Shown piece by piece: positions 43,480 through 54,878 of a stretch of 64,000 bases of DNA (positions within the stretch are counted from its first letter, which is position 1; each line of letters starts with the position of its first letter). Under the pieces are notes generated by a model. That model had not been told where the DNA came from. It worked only from the letters and a program-made list of their open reading frames with translations, and made no database searches. The translations under genes were made by a program, and so were the position numbers. This stretch comes from Lachnospiraceae bacterium. Lineage in GTDB: Bacteria; Bacillota_A; Clostridia; Lachnospirales; Lachnospiraceae. The stretch spans positions 1 through 64,000 of the forward strand of contig JAFZAZ010000005.1 in NCBI GenBank assembly GCA_017561985.1. Reading direction: 5' to 3'.

Positions 43480-46224
43480 TCAGATATCGTACTTCGCCAG
43501 GATCTCGCTCGGTGTCTTCCGAAGCAGCGCGATCAGCGGAATCATGCCCGCAACAATGCAGATCACGTACAGAAGCGCCACCAGGATGAACGCCATCCAG
43601 ATCGGATAGTAAAGCGGAAGCAGGCTGCTCGCGTTTGCCAGGTACCGCACCAAAATACTCGCGAACAGATACCCGATCATAACACTGAGCGTCACGACAA
43701 CACCCGTCTCTATCACAAAGCGGAACAGAATATTTTTCTTCGACGCACCGATCGCACGATAGATACCGATCTCGCGGTAGCGACTCATAAACGTCGACTT
43801 CATGATGAAGTACATGCACACGCAAAGGAATCCGAGAACGCACAGCCAGATGATTGCCAGCGTAACTGTGGAATCCTTCGCAGGCCGGAACAATATTTCG
43901 AACCGGTCTTCGGGTGTGTAAATCGGCTGCAGGCCCTTAAGCTCTTCACTTCCCACGTAATACAATGCTTCTTCCGACGGAACCACATCCGAAAAATGAC
44001 TCTCGAGATACGCTTTTGTCTTGTCCGGGTCAACCGAATGAAGCTGATAATACGGCGTTGTGGCACTATAACCGACATCCGAACTCTTCCCGCCGATCGG
44101 CAACAACACGTTGTCGCCGTCGTAGTAATTCTGCAGTCTTGCGCTCGTAGGACCGATCACGCGAAAAGCTTCCCGGTAATCCTGCGCATTCATTACGATC
44201 ACTTTGTGCTGCATATCCAGGAATCTATCTTCTCTGTCACGATAAGCAAGGCGCCCTTCCGTGCGAAGATGCTTTCGAAGTTCTACGCGAAGCGCGTCCT
44301 TCGGGTCTTCATCCGGATTTATTTCCGGATCATCGTCCTCTTCCGCATTGTAACTGATATCGTAATAGCTCTTCACCTTAACTTTGATTCCGTTGATGAC
44401 AAGCTCTTCACCGACCGAAAGCTCGTAAAAGCTTTCTACGTTTCTACTGTGATTTACACGTATCACCGCGATTTCGCCGGGTTCCAGATTAAAGTATCCG
44501 TCCATATCCTTAGATACGTTGTTGAGATTGAAATAAGAGTAATACATATTGCTCAGCGCCATCTGGTAATCACTGACATAGCCCGCAATCTCATCGGATT
44601 CAACGATGCCGACAACCTTCTTCGAAGTGAGGCTGAACGCCTCCATCATATTGCACTGCATTCCGATCAGCTTATCGTAATTGTCGATGTATTTATACGG
44701 CGTGTCCTTGAGAAGCAGGTCCGCGATGCGGGTCGTGATGATCATCTCATCGTCCTGCAATTCACCGCCGCGTCCCGCAACCACATTCGCGTCTCTCACC
44801 ATCGTATCAGCAAAAAGAGCAATCTCCCTGCTGATCGACTGCTGACTGCTGAAACCGTCGTAAGCAAGGCCGCTCGACTCAAACTTCGCAAGTTTGAACT
44901 CCACCTTCTTGTCTCCGACCGCCTCGTCCGCTCCGTAAGGATCTGCGTCGAGCCATGTTATCTCATAACTGTCGATGCCTGATTCCGGATCCGCAGCCGC
45001 CTCTTTTATACGCTCGGAAATGTCCTTTATGGATGCAGCAAGAAAGAATACATTCTCGTTATAGCAATCCTTAATGGCCGAATACTCACGCACCGCGCGA
45101 CCAAAGATCGCCGTGAGGAACACAAGCGTCGCTCCGAAGAGAGCCAGACAGTTGCGCAGACGCTTCTTGCCCTTCTTCTGCATCATGGACTTGTAGTTGC
45201 TGCGGTATCCGCTCTTCACGGAGTTCTTGAAATTGAACAATTTTCCGTACTCGGAGCCCTCAAACGGCGGGAGCTCCTCCATCGTAAAATCGGAATCCCT
45301 CTTCTGCTTTTGCTCTCTGGCCTCATAGACGCCCTCGCGCAGTTTCACCTCGCTGTTCTCGTCGAGGACCGTCACCTTCGGCGTGTCGATCTTTAAGAAC
45401 ATGCGTCCGTTGTGATTGACAACCGTGATACGGATCGGCTCTTCCGGCTGCTCGCCGTAATAACGGACATCGGTCTTTCCGTTGTCGGAGATTGTCTCTT
45501 CGAGCTCTCCGAGGAAAATGTCATTCTTGTCGCGTGCAACGTATCCTGCCGCACCCGTATTTTCCCGAGCTCCGATGACACGGCCGTCGCGAAGCTCGAT
45601 CACCTTGTCGCAGTAGAAATCCACAAGGTTGGCCTCGTGCGTAACTAAAAGCACAAGGTGTTCCTTTGAGATCTCCTTGAGGATATCCATGACGAGGATG
45701 GTGTTGCTCTCGTCGAGGTTACCCGTAGGCTCGTCGGCAAGGATCACGCGCGGATTCTTGACGATCGCACGCGCGATGGCTACGCGCTGCTGCTGACCGC
45801 CGGAGAGCGTGTCGGGCAGACGCTTTGCAAACTTCTCCATTCCGACGTTTGCAAGCGCGGCATTGACGCGGGCCTTGATCATCTCCTCGTCCTTCATACC
45901 GCAAAGGCGAAGCGCGTCGGCAACATTTTCCGCAACGGTCTCCTCGCGGTTTAAGTTGTAGTTCTGGAAGATCATTCCGATCTCGCGGTTGCGGACGATG
46001 TCATTGCCCGGGCGCATCTCGTCTTCATTGACATTGATCACTCCGGAGTTGACGGTGTCGAGACCTCCGATCACGTTGAGGAGTGTTGTCTTTCCGCAGC
46101 CGCTCGGTCCGAAGATCGCAACCATTCCGCTGTCGGGAAGCTCTAATGACACGTCGTCGATGACATGAATCTCATTTTGCTTGCCCTTGTAATAATACTT
46201 GTGCAGGTCTGTAAGACGTATCAT
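43480..46224 (-). CDS. ABC-FtsX fusion exporter, large subunit (copy 1)
   Basis: The 914-residue chain fuses an ATPase to a MacB/FtsX-type permease. The ABC domain (about 1-225) has Walker [11 protein letters not shown], signature [12 protein letters not shown] and Walker [16 protein letters not shown] linker of about 130 residues, partly beta-rich ([21 protein letters not shown]), separates it from TM1 (about 350). A large extracellular domain and three C-terminal helices follow, with the FtsX signature [16 protein letters not shown] before TM3. It overlaps the small-subunit gene by four bases (ATGA), implying coupled translation and a heterodimer. It is a clear paralogue of 51386-48540. The cargo is unknown; no MacA-like adaptor is present. 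Confidence 0.92.
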   Translation of the reverse strand: MIRLTDLHKYYYKGKQNEIHVIDDVSLELPDSGMVAIFGPSGCGKTTLLNVIGGLDTVNSGVINVNEDEMRPGNDIVRNREIGMIFQNYNLNREETVAENVADALRLCGMKDEEMIKARVNAALANVGMEKFAKRLPDTLSGGQQQRVAIARAIVKNPRVILADEPTGNLDESNTILVMDILKEISKEHLVLLVTHEANLVDFYCDKVIELRDGRVIGARENTGAAGYVARDKNDIFLGELEETISDNGKTDVRYYGEQPEEPIRITVVNHNGRMFLKIDTPKVTVLDENSEVKLREGVYEAREQKQKRDSDFTMEELPPFEGSEYGKLFNFKNSVKSGYRSNYKSMMQKKGKKRLRNCLALFGATLVFLTAIFGRAVREYSAIKDCYNENVFFLAASIKDISERIKEAAADPESGIDSYEITWLDADPYGADEAVGDKKVEFKLAKFESSGLAYDGFSSQQSISREIALFADTMVRDANVVAGRGGELQDDEMIITTRIADLLLKDTPYKYIDNYDKLIGMQCNMMEAFSLTSKKVVGIVESDEIAGYVSDYQMALSNMYYSYFNLNNVSKDMDGYFNLEPGEIAVIRVNHSRNVESFYELSVGEELVINGIKVKVKSYYDISYNAEEDDDPEINPDEDPKDALRVELRKHLRTEGRLAYRDREDRFLDMQHKVIVMNAQDYREAFRVIGPTSARLQNYYDGDNVLLPIGGKSSDVGYSATTPYYQLHSVDPDKTKAYLESHFSDVVPSEEALYYVGSEELKGLQPIYTPEDRFEILFRPAKDSTVTLAIIWLCVLGFLCVCMYFIMKSTFMSRYREIGIYRAIGASKKNILFRFVIETGVVVTLSVMIGYLFASILVRYLANASSLLPLYYPIWMAFILVALLYVICIVAGMIPLIALLRKTPSEILAKYDI

Positions 46225-48521
46225 ACTTCCTCACCTCCCCTCAGCGCTTTCTTGACGCTCGTTCCGAACAGGCCCTTGATCTGCTTGCCGGTCACGCGGA
46301 TAGTGAGCAGAATGAGACCGAGATACAGCGCGACGTACTGCCATGACTTAAAGTACGACAGTCTCGAGTTCCAGTCGGGATCGCGGAACAAAAAGTATGC
46401 GCAGATCGGCAGAAGCACAAACGCCGGGATCAACGCAAGGAACATGCGCACGTAGATACCGATGCGGATCACCTTCACCGGAATACCCATGGAACGCATG
46501 ATGGAAAGGTCTTCCTTGAACGCAAGTATGGTTCTGTGGCTGCACAGGTTGACGAAAAATGCGATAAACACGATAAACAAAACCCACAGCACCAGATTCA
46601 TGAATCCGACGATAATCATCTCGATTCGTGTGAGCGCGTCGGGTTTGAAGGTCTCGTCCGTCGTCACGGCGAGATAACCGTCCTTCGTCATCGCCGCTGC
46701 CGCCTTCTTCGCCTGTCTGTTGCTCGAGAACATAAGGCTGACCTGCGAGTAGGAGTCGCCGATGCTGAGATTCAGCAGCTCTTTCGCAACGTTGGTTCCG
46801 ACATAGATCGCCGGAAGCTTCAGTACACTCGCGTGAACCTGCGGCAAATACGTATCCGAAAACCGCTCACGTCCGAAGCTGATCTCCTTGCTCTTCGACA
46901 TGTCCCAACTGTCCGTAAAGTCATCATAATATATGCCGGTATACATGTCGTATTCCCCGTAATATTCATCCCTGCCGCTGCTGCCGAAGGAGAAGTTCGG
47001 ATTGAACGTAAGCTTCACGTTCTTCGCTGCGGAGATCAGCGGTGCTGCCGACTTGTCGACCAGGTAAATCTTGTCGGGATCCATGGCTGCACTGACGATG
47101 ACATAGTATCTGCTGTCCTCGAGATTAACACGATTGCCGTCGATCTCGAGCTCAATCTGGGTGGAGCCGTCGCGAAGTCCGTACGCAGCAGTCGCCATCT
47201 GAAGGCCTTCATCCGTAAAGAGTGCCACCGCAGGCTGTGTGTTGTCCGGAGTGTACCGGATGCCCACGATCGTAAAATCCGTGTTGCCGATCGTGAGAGT
47301 CGGGTAATGGATCTCATTTTCCCCGTACATATCGAGGTAGTAATACGGGAGATACATGAACACCTCGTCGGCCTTCTCCGGATAGCGTCCGATGTCCGGA
47401 GTTCCGTAATCGCCTTCGGCCGTGCAGTAATACACTCCCCAGTACTCCACCATTTCGCTGTATCCGGGCGTGTTCAGACCGCGGATGCGAACATCCATCA
47501 TGTAATCGTAGCGGATTCCTTTGATGGCGTTGTAATCAGACGTGATTTTGTCAAGTTCCTCCTGCGTAAACGCAGAACCGTCCTGATGCGTCACAACCAC
47601 GCGGCCATCGGTCTGACGGAACACGTACGCCTTTCGGAACATCACCATGAAGTTTCCGCACAAGACCGTCGCAATAAAGATGCCGAACGCACCGATGATC
47701 ATCAAAAGACACAAAAACAGGCTGAGATGCGGCTTGGACGTAAAGATAGAGCGGCCGAGCAGAAAACCGTTCGAAAGCGTCGAAAAACGACTCTTCTTCG
47801 GCTTCTCCTCTTCACTCTCCGACTTCTCTACACTCTCGGGTTCACGGATCATGCGGTCCGACTCGATGGCGCTGTCGTAGACACGGATGTGACGCGTCGC
47901 GACATCCTCCACCTGATCGAAATTGTGCGTGACCATGATCAGCAGCTTGTCCTTCGAGACTTCGCGGAGAAGCGCAACGATCTCCTTCGACGTCTCCGAG
48001 TCAAGGTTGCCGGTAGGCTCATCCGCAAGGATGATCGGGCTGTCCTTGGCGAGCGCACGCGCGATGACGGTACGCTGCTTCTGTCCGCCCGAGAGCTGGC
48101 TTCCCTTGTGCCGCATATGCTTGGAGAGACCGACCCTCTCGATCAGTTCCACCGCACGCTTTCTCCGCGCGATCGGATCCGCAACGCTCATCAAAGCCAG
48201 CTCCACGTTCTGCAGAACCGTGAAGCTGTCAATGATGTTGTAATCCTGGAAAATAAAAGAGATGTAGTCCTGGCGGTACTGTTCCCAATCCGGCTGCAGG
48301 TAGTGCGAGGTGGGCTGCTCCTCTATGTAGAGCTCGCCCTCCTCATAGGTGTCCATACCGCTGATAACGTTGAGAAGCGTGGATTTGCCGCTGCCGGACG
48401 CACCGGTGATCGCGACAAACTCTCCCTTCTCGAATGCCAGATTCACGCCGCGAATACCGACCGCGACGTTGCCTTCCGACACATAAATTTTGCCGATGTT
48501 ACTCAGCCTGAGAAAAGACAT
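46221..48521 (-). CDS. ABC-FtsX fusion exporter, small subunit (copy 1)
   Basis: The 766-residue partner of the preceding large subunit has an ABC domain (about 1-225; [37 protein letters not shown]), a short charged linker, TM1 (about 262-285), an extracellular domain of about 340 residues, and three C-terminal helices. Unlike its partner it lacks the beta-rich linker. In the extracellular part, segments such as DYGTPDIGRYPEKADEVFMYLPYYY match copy 2. GGAGG lies before the ATG in an 18-base gap after the upstream operon gene. Two such half-transporters are expected to pair. Cargo is not predictable from sequence. Confidence 0.92.
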   Translation of the reverse strand: MSFLRLSNIGKIYVSEGNVAVGIRGVNLAFEKGEFVAITGASGSGKSTLLNVISGMDTYEEGELYIEEQPTSHYLQPDWEQYRQDYISFIFQDYNIIDSFTVLQNVELALMSVADPIARRKRAVELIERVGLSKHMRHKGSQLSGGQKQRTVIARALAKDSPIILADEPTGNLDSETSKEIVALLREVSKDKLLIMVTHNFDQVEDVATRHIRVYDSAIESDRMIREPESVEKSESEEEKPKKSRFSTLSNGFLLGRSIFTSKPHLSLFLCLLMIIGAFGIFIATVLCGNFMVMFRKAYVFRQTDGRVVVTHQDGSAFTQEELDKITSDYNAIKGIRYDYMMDVRIRGLNTPGYSEMVEYWGVYYCTAEGDYGTPDIGRYPEKADEVFMYLPYYYLDMYGENEIHYPTLTIGNTDFTIVGIRYTPDNTQPAVALFTDEGLQMATAAYGLRDGSTQIELEIDGNRVNLEDSRYYVIVSAAMDPDKIYLVDKSAAPLISAAKNVKLTFNPNFSFGSSGRDEYYGEYDMYTGIYYDDFTDSWDMSKSKEISFGRERFSDTYLPQVHASVLKLPAIYVGTNVAKELLNLSIGDSYSQVSLMFSSNRQAKKAAAAMTKDGYLAVTTDETFKPDALTRIEMIIVGFMNLVLWVLFIVFIAFFVNLCSHRTILAFKEDLSIMRSMGIPVKVIRIGIYVRMFLALIPAFVLLPICAYFLFRDPDWNSRLSYFKSWQYVALYLGLILLTIRVTGKQIKGLFGTSVKKALRGGEEV

Positions 48522-48539
48522 GTGTTTTTTTCTCCTCCC

Positions 48540-51386
48540 TTAAATATCATATTTTGCCAAAATCTCGCTCGGCGTCTTCCGGATCAGACGAAGTATCGGA
48601 AGGATACCGCACGGGATGCAAATGACATACAAAAGAACGAGCGTGAGTGCTGCCACCCACAGCGGATAATAGATGACCTCCGACGCAACGCCGCCGCTTT
48701 CCTGTACATACAAAACCGCTGCCGAGGCAATCAGGTATCCGAGCATGACGCTCATGGTAACGACGACGCCGGTCTCCACGGCAAACCGGAACACGATGTT
48801 TTTCTTCGACGTTCCGATCGCACGGTAGATACCGATCTCACGCATCCGTCCCATCACGGTCGAGCGCATGATAAAGTACATGGAGACGCACATCATGACA
48901 ATGACCGCTGCCCATACAAGAATATATTTTACGAACTCGCTGCCCATTGAGACAGTCGAACGCTCGAACCGGTCTTCCGGCGTATATATAGTCTTGGGCG
49001 AGAACGACGCGTTGTCCTTCAGCAGATTCTTCTCCGGAGGCGTCACGTACGAAAAATGCTCGTTCAGATACTTCTCGGTCTTCTCCGGATCCGAGGAATA
49101 CACCTGATAATACAGGGTGTCGAAATCATACGTGTGCGGAGAGTGACGAAGCACTTCCCGGATCGGCATCGGATATTCCACGCGCTGATAACTGTTGTTA
49201 ATGCGGCGGCTCGTAAGTCCGACCACACGGCTCAACTTGTGATAATCATCCGGATGTACGATGACGATCTTGGAGTACGACTCAAACATGCTGTACAGAT
49301 TCTTGTCCGGATTGAACATGAAGTTGCCGGCAATCTTACCGATGAAATCGTAGCGTTTGTCCATGACCTTATTGTACGCCACGTTGAGTTCATCCATGAT
49401 GATGCTGCTTTGTTCACTGTCAATGTTCGACCAGGATGCAAATCCGTGTTTAGCGAGGATCTCTTCAAAATTCGGGAGCTGCAGATCGATATACTCCTTT
49501 ACCTTGACTTTCACATTGTTGATCGTGAACTCCTCGCCCACTTTGATCTCGGATTCGTCGTAGCCGGTGACGGGACTCGCATAGCGATCTCCGAAGTAGT
49601 CAAACTCATAGCTTGCGCTTCTCGTCGGGATATTGCGGACAAAGACGCACTCTCCCGGCTTCAGATCGAACGCGTTTGCATAGTCGTCAATCACATTTTC
49701 GAAATCACCGAAGAAACAGTAAAGCGAGATGTAATCAAGCAGTCTGGATGTCACAAACACCGCCGGCTCATCCGCGTCAACAATACCGACGATATGCACG
49801 TTCATAGCCGTGTCTGCGATATGGTACGTTCCGATCATTCCGAGAAGGTTTTTGTAATCCTTCATGAACTTGTACGGCGCGTCGCGCAGGATCTTGTCAG
49901 CCGTCTGTGTCGTGATCACTGCCTCGTTGTCCATGAGATTGTCCGTGCGTCCCGCGACAACCTTTCTTCCGGCAACACTGTCCGCAGAGTGGAACGACAC
50001 CGGAAAATCAAGCCCGGATGTCCTCGAAAAACCACCCTCATACACTCCCGCCGTATCAAAGCTTGCCATGCGGAAATTCATGGTGTCTTCACCGATCTTC
50101 GTGGTGCGTATCTGGGAGCGGACATAGAAGTCCGTGATGCCCGAGTCACTGTTTTCCAGCGCCTGCTGCATCTCGGCAGAAATATCCGTTCCTCCCGCAT
50201 ATACGAGGAATACATTGTTGTTGTATCGCTCGCGGATCTCGATGCGCTTGCGGATTCCGGTTGCGCAATATGCCGTGATAAACACGATCGCTGCGCCGAA
50301 CAGAGCAAGGCACAGGCGAAGCAGCTTTTTGCTCCGCTGCCTCATGATATTGCGGTAATTGGAAGTGAAACCGTCACGGAGCGTCTTGCGGAAGCGGAAC
50401 AGCTTGCCGTACTCCTTCCCCTCGATCGGAGGAAGTTTCGACATGTCGATCTCCTTCTCCTTCCGCTCCATCTCCTCGCTCTCGCTGAATACGCCCTCGC
50501 GAAGCTTGACCTCGCTGGAATCATCCAGCACAGTCACTTTCGGCGTATTCACCTGGATATAGAGTCTGCCGCCCTTGTTGACGAGCGTGATCTTGACAGG
50601 GTTCTCCGGAGTTTCACCGTAGATGTCGAGCTCGGTATCCGCGTCGCTCTTCGTTCTGTGAGCGAGCTCACCGAGGAAAATCTCATTTTTCTTCTTGGCT
50701 GCGTAACCGTTCGCATCCTCATTTTCATGAATTGATACGATCTTGCCGTCCTTGAGTTCGACCACGGTATCGCAGTAGCTGTCGACAAGGTCTGCCTCGT
50801 GCGTAACCAGAAGGACAAGACAATTGCGCGACATTACCTTCAGGATGTCCATCACGAGGATGGTGTTCGTCTCGTCGAGGTTTCCGGTCGGCTCATCCGC
50901 GAGGATGACCGAAGGGTTCTTGACGATCGCGCGTGCGATCGCGACGCGCTGCTGCTGGCCTCCGGAGAGCGTATCCGGAAGGCGGTTGCTGTATTTGTCC
51001 ATGCCGACGCCCGCAAGCGCGGCAGTCACGCGTTCGGAGATCTCCTTCTCGTCCTGCATGCCGCACAGACGAAGGGCATCCGCCACATTTTCCGCAACCG
51101 TTTCGTCGCGGTTCAGGCTGTAGTTCTGGAAAATAACACCGATCTCGCGGTTGCGAACGATCGCGTCGTCCGTACGCATCGCCTTATCGTTGATGGTGAC
51201 CGTTCCGCTGTTTTGCGAATCAAGTCCGCCGATGACGTTGAGCAGTGTCGTCTTACCGCAGCCGCTGGGTCCGAAGATCGCAACCATTCCGGTGTCGGGA
51301 AGATCGAGCGTAACGTCGTTGATCACGTGGATCTCATTCATGTTTCCACGGTTGAAATATTTATCGAGATGTTGAATGCGGATCAA
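48540..51386 (-). CDS. ABC-FtsX fusion exporter, large subunit (copy 2)
   Basis: The 948-residue paralogue of the gene at 46224-43480 shares its layout: ABC domain (Walker [20 protein letters not shown]), beta-rich cytosolic linker ([20 protein letters not shown]), TM1 near 360, a larger extracellular domain, and three C-terminal helices with [16 protein letters not shown]. The ends ([13 protein letters not shown]) are identical in both copies. The extracellular domain is longer and much diverged, which suggests a different cargo or sensor surface. Its start overlaps the stop of the small-subunit gene by four bases. Confidence 0.92.
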   Translation of the reverse strand: MIRIQHLDKYFNRGNMNEIHVINDVTLDLPDTGMVAIFGPSGCGKTTLLNVIGGLDSQNSGTVTINDKAMRTDDAIVRNREIGVIFQNYSLNRDETVAENVADALRLCGMQDEKEISERVTAALAGVGMDKYSNRLPDTLSGGQQQRVAIARAIVKNPSVILADEPTGNLDETNTILVMDILKVMSRNCLVLLVTHEADLVDSYCDTVVELKDGKIVSIHENEDANGYAAKKKNEIFLGELAHRTKSDADTELDIYGETPENPVKITLVNKGGRLYIQVNTPKVTVLDDSSEVKLREGVFSESEEMERKEKEIDMSKLPPIEGKEYGKLFRFRKTLRDGFTSNYRNIMRQRSKKLLRLCLALFGAAIVFITAYCATGIRKRIEIRERYNNNVFLVYAGGTDISAEMQQALENSDSGITDFYVRSQIRTTKIGEDTMNFRMASFDTAGVYEGGFSRTSGLDFPVSFHSADSVAGRKVVAGRTDNLMDNEAVITTQTADKILRDAPYKFMKDYKNLLGMIGTYHIADTAMNVHIVGIVDADEPAVFVTSRLLDYISLYCFFGDFENVIDDYANAFDLKPGECVFVRNIPTRSASYEFDYFGDRYASPVTGYDESEIKVGEEFTINNVKVKVKEYIDLQLPNFEEILAKHGFASWSNIDSEQSSIIMDELNVAYNKVMDKRYDFIGKIAGNFMFNPDKNLYSMFESYSKIVIVHPDDYHKLSRVVGLTSRRINNSYQRVEYPMPIREVLRHSPHTYDFDTLYYQVYSSDPEKTEKYLNEHFSYVTPPEKNLLKDNASFSPKTIYTPEDRFERSTVSMGSEFVKYILVWAAVIVMMCVSMYFIMRSTVMGRMREIGIYRAIGTSKKNIVFRFAVETGVVVTMSVMLGYLIASAAVLYVQESGGVASEVIYYPLWVAALTLVLLYVICIPCGILPILRLIRKTPSEILAKYDI

Positions 51387-53668
51387 TTTTCAGCACCCCC
51401 TCTCAACGACTTCTTGACACTTTGCGAGAACAGCTTTCGGCATTGCCTTCGCGTCACGAACAGTGTAAGGAGTATAAGACCTGCAAAGATTATCACATAA
51501 TGCCACGTATGGAGGTACATCAGCTGCCGGTTCAGTTTCGGCGAGCGGTATACGTAGTATGCAAGCACAGGCACTGTGATGAACGCGGGGATCAGCGCAA
51601 GATACATGCGGACATAAATGCCGATCCGGATGATCTTCGTAGGAATTCCCATGGAGCGCATGATCGCCATATCGTCGCGGAAGGTGCTGACGGCACGCCC
51701 GCTGCAGAGGTTGATGAAGAACGCGAGGAATGCGATCGCAACCAGCCACAGGAGGCCCTGTACACCTGCCGTGATCAGCGAATCGATCAGCGTTCCGACG
51801 CTCTGCTTGTATGTATCTTCCGAGGTGAGCGCAACGAAGGAATTCTCGTTGAGATCCTTGGCTGCGTTGACCGCCTGCTTCTCCGTATCGAAGAGAAGTG
51901 TCGCCTGGAAATAGTTCACAGCGCCGACCGTATCGAGCATTTCCCGTGCAAGATCGGGGCTGATATAGACATGTACGTTCGTCGGGTTGTTGTCCACAAC
52001 CTGAACTCCGTCGTACTTGTTAAGTATATTCTCTTTCGCAATATCGATGTAGCACGCATTTCCGATGTGGTCATGTCCCTGGTTCACAAGGCTGTTTGCT
52101 CTCTTGAGCGCCATGAACGCTCTGAGCGTAACCGTGATCTCGGGATTCAGCGCATTATTTCTCACTCCTGCGTCCGAAAAATAGATCGATCTCTCGGGCA
52201 TGTGATCACCGACATGGAACAGCGCAAATCTTGTTTCAAACAATTCGTACTCGTACCGGATGGTATCTTCCTGCATGTTCGCAAACGCACCGAGATCCAG
52301 CGCATAGCCGGCGCTCGCGCGGTCAAAGCCCTCTCTGGTGAGGACCGCCTGTGCGGTTTCGCTGCTGTCGAGGAAGAACTTCACGCCAACGATCCTAAAG
52401 TTGGCGGCACCGATCTCAAGCACCTTACCCGCCGCATATCGGGGCGTATAATTCTCCTTGAGATACAGCGGAAGGTACAGAAACGCCTCCGCGTCATTTT
52501 CCGGATATCTGCCGTAGTCGGGTGTTCCGTAATCGCGTCCGAAGGTACACGTAAACGTTCCGTACGAATCTCCGTCGATGGTTTTCCCCTCGGCGGCGTC
52601 CTCGGTGTACTCCCAGTCGTTCATGAGGCCTTCGATCCGGCAGTCATAAAGATAGTCGAACTTCACACTGTCCTTTGCACCGTACTTCTTCTTAAGGGCC
52701 TCCAACTCTTCTAGGGTGACCGGTGTCTCGGAGTAGTGAACGAACGCAACTCTTCCGTCTTCATACCGGAAGAAACGGTTGCTTTTGAACGCGTTTACAA
52801 AGTCTCCGAGGAATGTCGTGACAAAGAAGATCGCAACCGCACCGATCATCATCAAAAGGCACAGGTAAATACTCAGATGCGGCTTTGCAAAGAAGACGGA
52901 GCGGCCGAGCAAAAAGCCGTTCGTCACGCTGTTGATGCGCTTTGTCGACGGAACCGGTTCATTTTCCGAAGCCTCCTCCAACTTCGTCTCAACGAGCGTA
53001 TGGTCCGACTCGATGCTTCCGTCGTACACGCGGATGTGGCGCGTTGCGACGTCCTCGACCTGGTCAAAGTTGTGCGTGACGATGATCAGAAGCTTATCCT
53101 TCGACACTTCACGGAGCAGCTTGATGATCTCCTTCGACGTCTCGGAGTCGAGGTTGCCGGTAGGCTCGTCCGCAAGGATGATCGGGCTGTCCTTCGCAAG
53201 CGCACGCGCAATAACGGTGCGCTGTTTCTGCCCACCGGAGAGATGGCTTCCCTTATGCCTCATGTGGCTGCGAAGTCCGACACGATCGATCAGTTCGATC
53301 GCGCGGCGTCTGCGCTCGATCGGATCCGTGATCGTCATCAGCGCAAGTTCCACATTCTGAAGCACCGTAAAGCTGTCGATGATATTGTAATCCTGGAAAA
53401 TAAAAGAGATATACTTCTGACGGTACTCTTCCCAGTCCGTCTGAAGATAATGCGACGTGGGCTGCCCTTCGACATAGAGCTCGCCCTCCTCATAGGTGTC
53501 CATGCCGCTCAACACGTTGAGAAGCGTGGACTTGCCGCTTCCGGACGCACCGGTAATCGCGACAAATTCACCCTGTTCAAACGACAGATTAACGCCGCGG
53601 ATTCCGACCGCGACGTTGTTCTCGGAAACATAGATCTTGCCTATGTTTTCCAATTTCAACAGACTCAT
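51383..53668 (-). CDS. ABC-FtsX fusion exporter, small subunit (copy 2), first gene of the operon
   Basis: The 761-residue protein parallels the gene at 48521-46221. The start is set at MSLLKLENIGKI, which aligns with the paralogue's MSFLRLSNIGKI and has GGGGG eight bases upstream; two closer in-frame ATGs lie before it. The ABC domain is complete (GASGSGKST, LSGGQKQRTVIARAL). TM1 lies near 265, then comes an extracellular domain and three helices ending in [11 protein letters not shown]. No promoter is evident in the 63-base gap after the SGNH esterase gene, so transcription may enter from upstream genes. Confidence 0.92.
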   Translation of the reverse strand: MSLLKLENIGKIYVSENNVAVGIRGVNLSFEQGEFVAITGASGSGKSTLLNVLSGMDTYEEGELYVEGQPTSHYLQTDWEEYRQKYISFIFQDYNIIDSFTVLQNVELALMTITDPIERRRRAIELIDRVGLRSHMRHKGSHLSGGQKQRTVIARALAKDSPIILADEPTGNLDSETSKEIIKLLREVSKDKLLIIVTHNFDQVEDVATRHIRVYDGSIESDHTLVETKLEEASENEPVPSTKRINSVTNGFLLGRSVFFAKPHLSIYLCLLMMIGAVAIFFVTTFLGDFVNAFKSNRFFRYEDGRVAFVHYSETPVTLEELEALKKKYGAKDSVKFDYLYDCRIEGLMNDWEYTEDAAEGKTIDGDSYGTFTCTFGRDYGTPDYGRYPENDAEAFLYLPLYLKENYTPRYAAGKVLEIGAANFRIVGVKFFLDSSETAQAVLTREGFDRASAGYALDLGAFANMQEDTIRYEYELFETRFALFHVGDHMPERSIYFSDAGVRNNALNPEITVTLRAFMALKRANSLVNQGHDHIGNACYIDIAKENILNKYDGVQVVDNNPTNVHVYISPDLAREMLDTVGAVNYFQATLLFDTEKQAVNAAKDLNENSFVALTSEDTYKQSVGTLIDSLITAGVQGLLWLVAIAFLAFFINLCSGRAVSTFRDDMAIMRSMGIPTKIIRIGIYVRMYLALIPAFITVPVLAYYVYRSPKLNRQLMYLHTWHYVIIFAGLILLTLFVTRRQCRKLFSQSVKKSLRGGAEN

Positions 53669-53724
53669 ATTCATGTCCCCCATCAAATCGCCGGCATGTG
53701 GAAGACCGGCACCACAGTAGCACC

Positions 53725-53745
53725 CGGAGAACTATAGGTTCTCCG
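53725..53745 (-). other. Hairpin containing the SGNH esterase stop codon
   Basis: CGGAGAAC and GTTCTCCG form a perfect 8-bp stem; the TAG stop sits at its loop edge. There is no T-tract, so it is unlikely to terminate fully and may modulate expression of the ABC genes downstream. Confidence 0.5.
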
Positions 53746-54844
53746 AAATTATTTTTTTCGCGCGCCGTATGATCGCATCGGCAGCTCTCCTGTGAGAAAG
53801 CGTACCAGGGTGGCATCGCGCGCCGAATGCACCCTCTTTCGTGTCAGGCAGCCTGAGGTAGCCGACACGTCTGTCCCCGCTTGCGCGGCGGTATTTTGCG
53901 ACCGCAGCCCTTACCGCCGATTCCATTTCGGTCCCGAGCATGCCGTACACCCACAGAAGATACGCATCGGGATGTACGCTCCGCAATTTGTTGAGAAAGC
54001 TTACCGCAGCGTCCGTGAACAACACAAGACTCTCTTCGTCGGGCTTTCCGTCAGCACCTTTCCGAAGCTTGTACGTCTTCCCTGTCACAGGGTCCGTATA
54101 CGCCTCGGAGTTCAGCGCACCGCCGTCGTTAGTCCCGAGATTGATAACAGCAACCTCCGGGGAAAATGCACTGAAATCGTACGGCTCGAGCGAACCGCAC
54201 ACACCTCTCATGCTTCCGTCCTCTGCACTCTCTCCGACAAGCGCGCAAACGCTGTCGTAAATGCCCGGAACGCTCATGTGAGGATCGTTGTTATATCCGC
54301 AATACACGCCCCAGCCGCTCTGAGAAACGACCTGGTAATCTGCAAAAAGAGCCTCTGCAGTCATGAATGCGTAGTTGTTCCAGCCGGAAAAAAGCTGTGC
54401 AACCCAATCATTTTCCGAAAGAGCACCGATCGCTCCTTCGCCTGAGGTGATTGAGTCGCCGATGAACACCATGCGGTGCTCCGCCTCCGGCACAGGCAGA
54501 ATCTCGCCGTCCGTATCCACATCCGTAAGACGAATGTAATTCGGCCCGTCGCCGCCCATCGGCTGGACCTCCTTTAAGATACATACGTTTTTTACCTCCG
54601 ATGCGTTGCGGTTTTGGAAAATAATAATTTCATTTTCCCCGCGAAGCAGCGGCATACGGCACGTAAGCGCGCGGTTCACCAAGACGGCGATCCACTGCTC
54701 CTGTCCTCCGTACGCTGCCTCGATGCGCACCGTAAGGCGTGACGCCCGGACATTCATCTCATAGCGGCTTCCGGTCCAAAACAATACGTCCGGCGCCTCC
54801 TTCGATGTTCTTCCGAGCACTTTGATCCCGGCGGGAATCCCCAT
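53732..54844 (-). CDS. SGNH/GDSL esterase, CE2-like two-domain
   Basis: The 370 residues comprise an N-terminal beta-sandwich (about 1-110) and an SGNH hydrolase domain (about 122-365). Block I is FIGDSITSGEG with the nucleophile at Ser131, block III is NLGTNDGG, and the terminal histidine lies in CHPGTLSH. This jelly-roll plus SGNH order is that of carbohydrate esterase family 2, which removes acetyl groups from plant polysaccharides. No signal peptide is visible, so the enzyme may act inside the cell on imported oligosaccharides. AAAGGTGG precedes the ATG. It lies between the G3E genes and the ABC exporters. Confidence 0.88.
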   Translation of the reverse strand: MGIPAGIKVLGRTSKEAPDVLFWTGSRYEMNVRASRLTVRIEAAYGGQEQWIAVLVNRALTCRMPLLRGENEIIIFQNRNASEVKNVCILKEVQPMGGDGPNYIRLTDVDTDGEILPVPEAEHRMVFIGDSITSGEGAIGALSENDWVAQLFSGWNNYAFMTAEALFADYQVVSQSGWGVYCGYNNDPHMSVPGIYDSVCALVGESAEDGSMRGVCGSLEPYDFSAFSPEVAVINLGTNDGGALNSEAYTDPVTGKTYKLRKGADGKPDEESLVLFTDAAVSFLNKLRSVHPDAYLLWVYGMLGTEMESAVRAAVAKYRRASGDRRVGYLRLPDTKEGAFGARCHPGTLSHRRAADAIIRRAKKIISENL

Positions 54845-54878
54845 ACTGCCACCTTTCCAAATGCCTTGCGGCCTGATT

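Larger units (their letters stand above)
43480..53668 (-). repeat. Tandem duplication of a two-gene ABC exporter module
   Basis: The segment 43480-48521 (large plus small subunit) and the segment 48540-53668 carry paralogous genes in the same order, each pair overlapping by four bases. ATP-binding domains are nearly identical in protein and very similar in DNA; extracellular domains have diverged strongly. The two units are separated by only 18 bases, so all four genes form one operon. Confidence 0.93.
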
